From the NCBI GenBank assembly GCA_030142905.1, contig JASJOG010000053.1, positions 310,001-374,000 of the forward strand: DNA of 64,000 bases, read 5' to 3'. Positions within the stretch are counted from its first letter, which is position 1. The number at the start of each line of letters is the position of its first letter. The notes beneath the pieces are model-generated. The model was given only the letters and a program-made list of their open reading frames with translations. It made no database searches and was not told where the DNA came from. Source of the stretch: Heliopora coerulea. Taxonomy: Eukaryota > Cnidaria > Anthozoa > Scleralcyonacea > Helioporidae. This document shows, piece by piece, positions 23,061-32,605 of the stretch. The position numbers and the translations under genes are program-made.

Positions 23061-24245
23061 ATTTACCTTAATGATGGTTCAAAAAAATCCAGGTAATGAA
23101 TGAACATATAAGATTGACCATGCTCTTTTTTAATAGGAAGTTGCTTTTTTTATCTGGTGGATACGAGGAAAGAGACAACACTACGCGCGTGTCTTTAAGG
23201 GCAAAGATTCTCGCATTCATACTACCGAAAACAACTCAAACTTTTGTTTGTAACAATACGCACTTTGTGTAAATAATTAACAAGTTAGCATGGACTGAAC
23301 AATTGAATACTTGTGGAACTGTAATTGTTTTTGTAACATTTTAGTTTGAAATGGTAAGCATATATTACCTGTGTAATGTATTTTGAACCGTAAAATGAAC
23401 ATGCTTTTAGTTACTGATACGTAATACCATGTGCTGAGAAAGCTTTACAAACAGGTCAGGTTAAAGATTATAAAGAATATTTTATTGACACTTAAGCCAT
23501 ATAAACACAATTCTACGAAGACAAGGTGCCACTTTCTTTCACTTAGAGATCATTAGAAACGTGAAAAAGGATAAAATTTTCCAAAAAAGTATAAGAATGC
23601 TGCCAAAATTTAGATAGGGAAAAAATAAAACAGCCACGAGAACATTTTAAGAAATCACTTGCAAGAACAAAGTGCGCCTAGAGGCGAGAACGGAAATGAC
23701 AAGCAAACATAAAGATTAATTTTGTGAGTATTCATGTGTATGTGAGTATGTTTGCATGTACGTATGTCTGTATGTATTTAGTTTATACTTCAGCTCCAAG
23801 TTCTTACCTTGTAATAGTTGTCAATCTTGCCACTTAAAATGCGTGATGCAGGCTGAGCAAGATTAGACAATATGCTATTTTTGTGATTATATATATATAT
23901 AAAATAACCTTGGTTTTTCGAGCTTTAATAACGTCAAATGTCTCTTAACTGTAATACAAATGTCAGCCATGTCTCAGTACTCTTTGAGAATAGAAGGCTC
24001 ATGCAGTCAGCGTGCATAGGATGTGTTGTTTTATAAAGATCTATATACTGTTCAATCACAGAAAATTTTTAAAAAGTTTATTTCCATAATCAACGTTTTG
24101 GGGACCTCTCCTTTACCAAGACAACGTACAAATTCTGAAAGTCTCATTTATACTTAAGAAAATAGTAATTCTATCATGCAAAAAATCTCTCAAATTCAAA
24201 ACCTTTTGGACAAAAAATATCTAAAATACTAATACATGTATATAC

Positions 24246-24247
<2 letters not shown>
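23061..24247. other. No gene supported
   Basis: AT-rich intergenic sequence with no exon-like feature. A diverged repeat copy sits at 23935-24052. Confidence 0.4.
23935..24052 (+). repeat. Diverged dispersed repeat, copy A
   Basis: Resembles 39296-39420. Both have 'catgtctc.gtactct..gagaa', then 'tcag.gtgc.tagga.g', then 'ttttataaa' with the same spacing. Family unknown. Confidence 0.55.

Positions 24248-24328
<81 letters not shown>
24248..24328 (+). repeat. (GA)n microsatellite
   Basis: Uninterrupted GA dinucleotide repeat of about 40 units. Such length implies high slippage and probable length polymorphism. Confidence 0.98.
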
Positions 24329-24330
<2 letters not shown>

Positions 24331-24545
24331 AAGGTAGACAGACAGAAAAAGAGATACATATTTCAAAAATATATAACACATTGGTCAACAACATATTTAA
24401 CTCGTTCCCCATGAGGAACTTTTCAGGGGCTTATAACGTCGTTTTTCATGCTTATCTAAACTACCGAAGCGAAAATATTCATGTGTTTTGTGCCATTAGT
24501 GTCCCTATTTATCCTAACCATTTCCCCGAATCTTTTAAAACATTC

Positions 24546-24657
24546 AATGATAAAAGTTAGCGATATAAGATTTACTCGACGTTTCGATGTCATCTTGACA
24601 TCATTTTCAAGAGAGATTAAGGTTCAAGTAAATCTTATATCGCTAACTTTTATCATT
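24546..24657. repeat. Perfect 31-bp inverted repeat
   Basis: Arms 24546-24576 and 24627-24657 are exact reverse complements, separated by 50 bases that contain a smaller hairpin (gatgtca..tgacatc). The inner motif 'gacatcgaaacgtcg' (minus strand) resembles sequences near Penelope-like element termini, so this may be a retroelement end. Confidence 0.8.
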
Positions 24658-25271
24658 AAACATTCCCCCGAAGTAAGAGATAACAGATCCCCAAGGAAAC
24701 CTGTCGCTTCGTTAGGCAACTGACGAGCTGAACCTTCATGGAAATTACATTTTATGGGTATAGAATAGTTAATTTGGTCGTAATGATGTGGAGCTGTTTG
24801 TAATGGTTAGTCTTTTTCTTTCAGAGTTGCCAATTAGCTTTTCCGTGCCCAAATTCGCTGACCGAGGTTGCAACTAAATCATACTTTTTTGAAATTCAGT
24901 TAAGTCCAAACTTTGTGACTTCTAAAGCTTGATTCGAATTTCATAATTCACCCGGACTGGCTGAGGTAGCTCCGTCGCATATCAAATTGTGCAAATTTGA
25001 ATAATTGAAGCAGCATACCCACCAACGATAGTCAACAAGTTTCGAAATGCCAGATGGAAATCAAAAACGTTTTACATACTTAATAGCTCGACAAACTTCC
25101 TCGTTCATTTGTCGTATCTCTTCCAACATATTCATCGAAACATTTGGTTGTGTTGTTAGTAACAAAACACCCCATTTACTTCACCTTGCATTACCATCCT
25201 GTGGACAGAAATTGAAGTTGCGACCAGTCTGCTTGCAAACGCGTTCGCAGCTTATTCGGATGGAGGATGGG

Positions 25272-25875
25272 CTAATTTCACCGAGGTCATGGACTCAATT
25301 CTGGCCGAAAGGCCTTAATGTTGCCAGATCCTTAGCAGACCTCCGTGGATGTTAGAGGGTTTGTCCTCCTATGCATACATTCAAAAATTATTCCACTGGT
25401 ATATTTTTGAACTCTAACGAAAATGTAAATGTGATAAGTGAAAACGTTTTGAACGAAATTTCAGCAGTCACATTCAGTTTAATTTTTGAAAGATGCGATG
25501 CAAAGCTATCCTTAGATTGACTTTGAAGAGATGTGGTAAGGTGGTAAAATGGAACGTGTTAGTTGGTTCAAACAATCACTGCAAAACATAAAAACGTCAA
25601 CGAATCCTTAATTCCCATTAACTAAAACTGTGAAGAAAATTGCTTCGTTGCCGTTACACGCAACAATGAAGGAAGTGGGAAGTATGAAATTCGATACTTG
25701 ATTTACTTCAATGAAACTTCCAGTCATAAACCTTTCAAAATACCAGTTCATCATATGTCGTAACAGGCAAACCGTCCACTATTTCCTGCGAGTGCGTGAC
25801 TGAGATTTGTGCCTGCACGCCTAAGCGACATTCAACAGTTCGATAATACAACGCTTTGGCTTGAGAGTGAACGCC
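25272..25875 (+). promoter_or_regulatory. Duplicated upstream region of the PH-domain gene
   Basis: About 600 bases upstream of the PH-domain ATG that recur at 480-1207. The nearest roughly 250 bases (25627-25875) are the best preserved, so they probably contain the promoter and 5' UTR. I cannot assign a TATA box or start site with confidence. Confidence 0.55.
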
Positions 25876-26574
25876 ATGAACAACGGCGAACTATCAGACT
25901 ACTCGGATCTGACTGCGGGACAATACGAAGGACAAGTGATGAAGCGAGGTAGACATTACAAATGGCGACAATACTGGTGTGTATTAAGTGGTCGACAGCT
26001 GACGTTTTACGATAACAGTGAGAAGAACCAAGTGGTCGGCCGCATCGAAATTCAGCCGGGAAGCCGTTGTGACAAGTGCATAGGAAAAGCAAAGTTTCCT
26101 TCGCTCGCAGAGCTCTTTCACAGGGAATACAAGAAAGCAAAGAAGTATCCCCTGAAGTTGAAGACGAAGAAAGGCACGCATTTGTTCACCTACGAAGATG
26201 TGAAAGAGCAGACACGTTGGCAGCTGGCATTGAACAATGCTTCACAAGAAAACGTGAGCGGAGTTCGACTCTCGTGGGTTCCTACACCGTTTTCAATGGT
26301 GACAACGCCAGTCGAGAATATAAGATCAAACCTATCTCCGGTGGAGCAGTTGTGTCATGAAGATCGTAGTCGAGATATTGGAAAAGGTTTAGATGCTATG
26401 GAGCAAACGACGTCGGTACCGGTGGCAAATACTGCTCCCAAGACTAAATGTAAATCAAAACGGGACGATACAAGAACTTTAATTGCTGAATCGGACTCGG
26501 TAATGTCGGACAGACTGGCCTTTACGAACATTAGCGCAATGGGGAATAGGCATGAAATGGTCACGTCTCTATGA
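25876..26574 (+). CDS. PH-domain protein, intronless
   Basis: A 232-residue protein from the ATG at 25876. An upstream TTG at 25861 is in frame but is not a normal start, and the duplicate copy keeps the same ATG. Residues about 16-124 form a pleckstrin-homology domain: YEGQVMKRG, KWRQYWCVLSGRQLTFYD, then the invariant tryptophan W115 in the last helix (TRWQLAL). An insertion with cysteines (C65, C68) lies between strands. The C-terminal hundred residues are polar and probably disordered. PH domains bind phosphoinositides or proteins at membranes. The layout faintly recalls STAP-type adaptors, but no SH2 domain is present. Confidence 0.88.
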   Translation: MNNGELSDYSDLTAGQYEGQVMKRGRHYKWRQYWCVLSGRQLTFYDNSEKNQVVGRIEIQPGSRCDKCIGKAKFPSLAELFHREYKKAKKYPLKLKTKKGTHLFTYEDVKEQTRWQLALNNASQENVSGVRLSWVPTPFSMVTTPVENIRSNLSPVEQLCHEDRSRDIGKGLDAMEQTTSVPVANTAPKTKCKSKRDDTRTLIAESDSVMSDRLAFTNISAMGNRHEMVTSL

Positions 26575-28009
26575 GTGAAGGTGGAAGTGATTTGAATGTC
26601 ACAATGTCTTGAACGAGGCATTATATACTGAACTATTGAGCCGAAGTTTTATTTTACCCGTTTTTAGGGTGCTGAAGGGTTCGGCACGAAGATGACAAGA
26701 AAGCTTTTTGTCTTTGGCTTGCACTGTTGTATGTCGTAAGAAATTTGTAGCACGGTAGCTAGTGAAATGTTGATAGGAGGATAGCAGAAATCTGTTCGTA
26801 GACATCCGAGACTAGTCATATTTATCATAGCTGCCTTGGTGGTCTATTTAGCGATCCGAATGCCTTTTTAGCATGAACTTTCATGAAGTTGTTGTTTATG
26901 ATAATATAGCTTACCTGAGTCCTAGTTCTCATGTTACGGTAATCAGATAGTATCAACTGATATTTCGACAGACTGTGGGAACATCATTGAAATGCGGACG
27001 ACCAGAAAAGAATGAATTCGAACGAATGTACAGAAATTTAGATCACTGATCACCAAACCTCCAAGCCAAACTCAGAAGTAGCTTTTTTTGGTCTCTTATT
27101 TATGGTATTACATTTGCATTTAATTACATTTTCAATGACCTCAATTCAGTCTACCATTTCCCAGTATGTTTTTCATTTTTTCAGCTTGTCAACTTTTCGG
27201 AAACTCGAAATTCTTACCGAAACCTTTTTGAGTTTCGTTTACCTTGTTTGTGGTCAAGCCACACTTGTTTTCCGTCAGATTTTGTGTGTTTTTCTTTAAT
27301 TAAATGTTAATAGGATTAATGTTCTGGTGTTCATGATAACGATGGCAATTGAATTTTATTTGTGTGCGAATAACAGTAAAACAACACTGGTATCATTGCT
27401 TTGCTGTTTTCTTAACACCATTTGCCATTCTCGAGTCGGGACACGTTGACTCGTAGACTGGTTGACGTGAGATAGACTTCGTAGACATTCTTAATCTGTT
27501 TACATGACTCTGATGTTATGTTATCGCCTACTTATAGGTTGCTGAGATTTTATGAGGCTCGTAATGGCTATTTTTGGTACACAAATTGTTCTCGACATAT
27601 TGCGGGTAAACAATTACTGCGGTTATTTACCGTAAGTCGGCCATGATCATTATGAAACTTAAAATGCTAAGTTCGGTCCGCCTTTATTCACCCAGAAATG
27701 TTAAAAATAGTTTAAATAAAGTGACGTTAGAACTGCAGGAGCCACTTGACAATCTTCAAGAAATAAACCATGTTATAATGTATAGGTAGAATGTATTTAT
27801 GCTTTAGAAAACCGGAGAGTTCAGGCAAAAAACCTACGAAAATCCATCCATTCATTTGCTCTCAGTCTTCTTCTGGCATTTCCAATAAGGAGGAAATCGC
27901 TTGCCAGACTTGTGTAAATACGAAAGAATTTGATCTTGTACAGGCGTATGAAAATGATCGTTCAAATGAAAATAACTAATGGAAGAGAATGGTCAGTAGG
28001 ACACCCATA

Positions 28010-28129
28010 AGCCCCAATACACACGACCAAAGTTTTCCTTGACACGTCGCCTTTCCAAAAGCTAGCATGACCAGCTTTTGATCGAGCAAGGCTCCTTGTC
28101 AAGGAAAACTTTGTTGCGTGTAGGGGGCT
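28010..28129. mobile_element. Short MITE with ~33-bp terminal inverted repeats
   Basis: The left end (28010-28044) and right end (28097-28129) are inverted copies built on 'agcccc', 'acac' and 'aaagttttccttgaca'. At about 120 bp with no coding capacity it has the form of a tiny MITE. I see no clear target duplication, so the family is unassigned. Confidence 0.6.
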
Positions 28130-28800
28130 GTAAAACTTGTCTTATTTAGGTCCCGAGGATTACCGGAGCAGCTGCTCCGCTTACTTTATGTACTAAGAAA
28201 GTTTTTGGGTGTATTCACTATTTTCCCCGGGGTAGGAGTCTTATACGATAAAATATTTTATAGACGTATCATCTTGCAAACAATATATATCACAGTCACA
28301 CGAGTCACCTCCTATGCAACGTCCTTTAAACGTTAAAACAAGCCTTTAAATAGCTATTGACTTTTTCATTTTTAGTATTTCACCAGCGTTGAAGTGTCGT
28401 CTACTTGGTCTGTGGTTAAGGACCATGACCATAGGTCTATTTCCACTTCTCAGCGCTCGGGAGTCGACTTGCCATTTTAAAGGTGTCATAAAGTGCTCTT
28501 TTATTTGTTGTTTAACCAAATATTTTGTGGATTTGTGGAACGGCATGCACCTGCAAGTCCAAGTCCAAGTCCTGCACGCACTCTTCGATCATTTATTTTG
28601 ACTTAATTGTTAATTTTCACGTGGAAGCACAAGGTCAAATTCCAGTTTATTTACTCAAATTTAGAGTCATTTACATCTTATTGAAAGCGTTGAAAGTAAC
28701 TTCCTGATAAAAGATTTCCTATAGTCCGATTTTGTGGAAGTCGTTATTTGTGGATGGTTGAAATATGTGAGAACGTTTCAGAATCATTCTCAGAGACATA

Positions 28801-28857
28801 CATGAACAGAAATTTTTTCATGATCACGAGATTATCATGAAAACATTTCTGTTCATA
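28801..28857. repeat. Imperfect 24-bp inverted repeat (hairpin)
   Basis: Arms 28801-28824 and 28834-28857 pair with two or three mismatches around a 9-base loop ('catgaacagaaat' against 'atttctgttcat'). Confidence 0.7.
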
Positions 28858-29179
28858 TGTGGACGTGGTGGGAAATTATTCCGCTGTTGCGTGTGAATAT
28901 CAGTGGTCAAATTTTTACCAATATTGCCTGTCTGTATGCATATCAGGGCAGGGATTTTTTAGCAATATTGCAGCGACGTTTTGTACTGTAACTATTTGAA
29001 ATTACTGCCGGTAAACGTTTACTCCTTTGAGCTAAGCGTGGGTGAAGCTTTGCCTTTAATAAAGTGGCGACAAAACATTGTGATGGCCAATGTTTGGGCT
29101 AATTTTGTGACAAACGTCAGAGAAATGCTTAAAATCAATAATCAAAACGACGTGCGATTTGAATATCTATTTACATGTG

Positions 29180-29550
29180 GTTAATTAAGCAGTAGACCAA
29201 TCACAGAAGGTGACAAACAAGAAGCTGAGAGAAAAATTAATGACGGAGTGAGAGACTAAAACAAGGAAAGAGGTGTGGAAGAGAGTTTATTCACTGTCGA
29301 ACGTTCTCACTCATACTCGTCGAACCGGAGTAGCATCTCCCCCGACGACTTTACTATTGTCTCTCCTTGCCGTTCCAATTCGAATTTTGAACTTCTTCGG
29401 GAAAGCCTACTTATTTCTAAGCTCAAACCTCCGCTCAACGAAATATCTCTTCCACACCTCTTTCCTTGTTTTAGTCTCTCACTCCGTCATTAATTTTTCT
29501 CTCAGCTTCTTGTTTGTCCTCTTCTGTGATTGGTCTACTGTTTAATTAAC
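29180..29550. mobile_element. Palindrome made from a Penelope-like 3' end
   Basis: Arms 29180-29284 and 29446-29550 (105 bp each) are inverted copies with only three or four mismatches. The 161-bp spacer looks coding on the plus strand: SISPDDFTIVSPCRSNSNFE followed by LLRESLLISKLKPPLN. That is the usual C-terminus of GIY-YIG Penelope-like proteins in cnidarians. The frame runs into the right arm and stops. So the right arm is the natural 3' tail of a retroelement and the left arm an inverted duplicate of it. High arm identity suggests recent origin or ongoing conversion. Confidence 0.75.
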
Positions 29551-30639
29551 TACTTGTAAATCGATTTGAATATGTTGAAACTGATAACTAAGCATGTAAG
29601 CCACTGTTTTTAAGTAGGGGTAATATAATACTGCAGTGATGCGATACAAACACGATTATGTAATCGGTAGTATGAATGATAATATACATGAAAAAATTTC
29701 TCGATTCTAATTGGCTTAGAGCAGTGCAATTTCACGGTAAAAGTTTAGAACAAAAGGTAAAATGATTTGTTCTAAATTACCTTTTTTTTCACGTATGTCA
29801 TTGGTTATAGCGTATAATTTTGCTAGTTTAATCAACTCACTCGTACGTATCTTTTCCAAATTGCACTCAAAGCCATACCTGTACAAATAGAGTGATGAGT
29901 TTGCTGTTTTGACCGAATCAGGAAACGTTCAAGTACAATGGTGTGTCAAAAAGCGACAAAACGAGAAACCGACTTTCTAGTAAAGACCCTTTACCTGAGC
30001 GCAATGTGAATGGGTTACACTGGACGGTAGTCAATTGCAATGCAACAAAACTTACACAAGAGTCAATTGTTGAGAGATTCTGCTTGGAGAAGGATTAATT
30101 AAGCATAAATAACTGTCAAAAACATGTTATACAAGATAATACAAAAACCGGAAAATAAACATTTTGAAAACTCAAAGTCTGATTCTAAACGACAACAAGG
30201 TGAACGGTAATATTTCGACTTTATTACACAATCATCGTATTGCTCCTTTGATTGTCACCCTCTAATGAGAAAATTTTACCATTCAATATTAGTTGAACTA
30301 CTTTTATTTACTTTACAATTCGATGACCATCAGACTTTCAACACTTAATTACAACATCGAAGTCATTCAATTACCATTTGCTATGCTGAAACGTCTATAG
30401 TTTTAATTCCTATTATTACCAAAAACCTTAACTGAAACTAAAGATTAGAGTTCTTATAAAGTTTGATCTAATCGGTTCCAAACGTTTTGAACGCCAGTTC
30501 GAAGCCAATGGGTCCCCCATAGCTACCTCTCAAATGGAACTTATATTACACGAGAAACAAGCCGCACAGAAATGTCGGACAATATTTGGACATTCGTCCA
30601 GTTCATTCCTCCGTGTGGAAGAGCGATTCCTGACGACCA

Positions 30640-30722
30640 TCAGAATGTTGAAGGTTCGATACCAGGTCTAACGCTCAGGAATCGTTTTTCTGGGTGTTTG
30701 ACCTTAACGAACATTCACATAT
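30640..30722 (+). repeat. SINE tail fragment
   Basis: Contains 'gaaggttcgatacc', then 'ctcaggaatcgtttttctg' and 'tgacc', parallel to the B-box and tail of the tRNA-derived SINE at 48745-48894. A diverged, truncated copy. Confidence 0.5.
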
Positions 30723-31477
30723 CGTCCGTGGTGTCACTAATTTCCCACATGCACATTATGTGTAATTTATCATCATCCATACCAAATTTTATAGATATGT
30801 TTTAAATGCTCCTAACTTCTGTAAACTTCTCCGATAAACTTTAACGAAGCTGAAGATGCAAGGCATTTGGTTGACTAATGAACCGGCTATTCAAGTGTCG
30901 GAAAAAAGAGTTCAGGGTTTGGACAAGCTTCGACTTATGAATTAGTTTACTCATGACCAACATCGCCATAGACGATTTTGAACTACTCCCCACTGAATAT
31001 TGTACCGTGGAGTGCTGCGTAGACACTTCTGAAATGGCATCACAAAAATTTAGATGTAGTGTTCTGCCAAAAAGCGAGTGAACGATGTACTGACGTTTTG
31101 ACCCTGGGTTTTTGCTCGAAAAGTCAGTACCTTGTTCTCTCGTTTACAGGAAGAGTACTCATTTTAAAATTTTGCTACTCGAATATTGGACGAGGGTAGT
31201 CGTGAAACTTAGTTTTATGAACTTAAAAATTAGGGATATTAACATCATTTAGAGCGTTTCCTTGCGACACTAAACAGGTGTCATCAAAGATTGTGGCTCA
31301 GACCAAGTGTGAAAAATAAGACCAAAGGATAACCTATTCCGGTTGGCGTTCATCCTGATGATTCGAATGTTCTGTTTAATTGAAAACAAGTTTTTTCTCC
31401 TTCAGGGCTGTTTTTGTTATTTCTTACAAGTGGCTTCTCTCCAATTCACCATTCCATATTAACAAATCTTTAAAGAG

Positions 31478-32605
31478 TTAGTCGTAGGTTTTTCCATCGT
31501 TTAAACGATTCGTCTCCATTCGATGGTTATCATTGCTGTTTCGCTTTCCCGACCTCCTCGACAAGTCCATGTTGCCCGTGCGCTGACTCGAGCCGGTCGC
31601 CGAGTCGTCGCCGGAGCCTCGTCGCAGCCGATACCATGTCGAAATGCGCAGAAATACCAAGCGAAATCCCGAGCGGAATTCAAAAGACATGAAGCTGAAC
31701 AAAATCGGGTTGACGGCTGTGCTGAGAACGGCCCCGAGCATTGCGTAGAGTTTTACCGTCGGAAGCACGTCGGGGTTGTCCCACTGTTTATCTTGTGCGT
31801 TTTCAACGAACTCAATGATGTTCCATGGCGACCAGCAGATAAAGAACGCGGCGACGATGACGACTACAAGCAGCGACATTCGTTTACGTGCGTTAAACTG
31901 CTTCCTCTGCGCCTCGTTGTTGTCGACAAAGATGACCAGTGGTTGTTTTCGGAGGGTAATGGAGATGAGAGCGTACATAAAGGCTATTAACGCGAGTGGG
32001 ATGAAGAAAAGGACGACATAGATGAACGTGTAGTAACCACGTAAAGCAAGCTTGCTCGGCCATTTCTGGATACAACGGCAGTACGTCCCTCCCGAAAATG
32101 ACTCGTGTGTCATCACGGAGAGGAATGGGGACGAGAAGATGAAGCTGAGCATCCACGTGACGAGGATGAGCGCAAGGGTTCGCTTGGGATTGCCGCGGAA
32201 GGAGAGCGGATATCGCGTTGCTAGGAAACGTTCCACAGTAATGAGAATCAGGTTAATGACGGAGAAGCTGTAAAAGGAACGAAACACAAAATAATAGACC
32301 TTGCAGAAAACGGCACCGAATTGCCAGTTGTATTTTCTGACGAGCATGGTGATGTGGAACGGCGCAAGGATGGCGAAGAAAAGGTCGGAAAAAGCCAAGT
32401 TGGCGAGCAAGTAGTATATGGTGGATCTCATGTTCGGGTTGAGGAAAATTGTCGAGATGACGAGAATGTTGCCGACGATAGCCGTTCCGTCGATGATTGC
32501 AAAGAGGGCCTTGTAGAGGTCTACTGTTCCTAAAAAATGGTCAAAGTTCGTTGTTCCCGGACTGCTGAAGCGACCTACGTTTCTCAGTGAAGTGTTTTGT
32601 TCCAT
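31478..32605 (-). CDS. Class A (rhodopsin-like) GPCR, intronless
   Basis: A 375-residue receptor starting at the ATG whose first base is 32605. Seven hydrophobic segments are visible. Residue numbers here count one extra leading residue (the preceding TTG codon), so subtract one for the mature numbering. Hallmarks: GN (46-47) in TM1; LAFSD (71-75) in TM2; C102 at the top of TM3 with C177/C179 in loop 2 for the disulfide; ERF (126-128) in place of DRY; CWSP (258-261) in TM6; NPILF (300-304) in place of NPxxY. The N-terminus has an N-glycosylation site (NTS). The tail is basic and Ser-rich. The type is peptide- or amine-receptor-like; I cannot name a ligand. Intronless class A receptors are common in cnidarians. 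Confidence 0.95.
   Translation of the reverse strand: MEQNTSLRNVGRFSSPGTTNFDHFLGTVDLYKALFAIIDGTAIVGNILVISTIFLNPNMRSTIYYLLANLAFSDLFFAILAPFHITMLVRKYNWQFGAVFCKVYYFVFRSFYSFSVINLILITVERFLATRYPLSFRGNPKRTLALILVTWMLSFIFSSPFLSVMTHESFSGGTYCRCIQKWPSKLALRGYYTFIYVVLFFIPLALIAFMYALISITLRKQPLVIFVDNNEAQRKQFNARKRMSLLVVVIVAAFFICWSPWNIIEFVENAQDKQWDNPDVLPTVKLYAMLGAVLSTAVNPILFSFMSFEFRSGFRLVFLRISTWYRLRRGSGDDSATGSSQRTGNMDLSRRSGKRNSNDNHRMETNRLNDGKTYD

Larger units (their letters stand above)
26575..31477. other. Intergenic region with small foldback elements
   Basis: No gene is supported. A 62-codon plus frame at 27791-27979 (rich in Ser, Asn and Lys) is preceded by an AG and could be a terminal exon, but nothing confirms it. 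AATAAA motifs near 27716 and 27760 could end the PH-domain transcript. Confidence 0.4.

Noticed and set aside
24174..24412. Frames rich in Leu-Ser repeats
   Set aside because: Translation of the (GA)n tract.
24570..24625. Hammerhead ribozyme in the hairpin
   Set aside because: A 'cgaaac' box and a stem are present, but no CTGATGA core lies in the required place.
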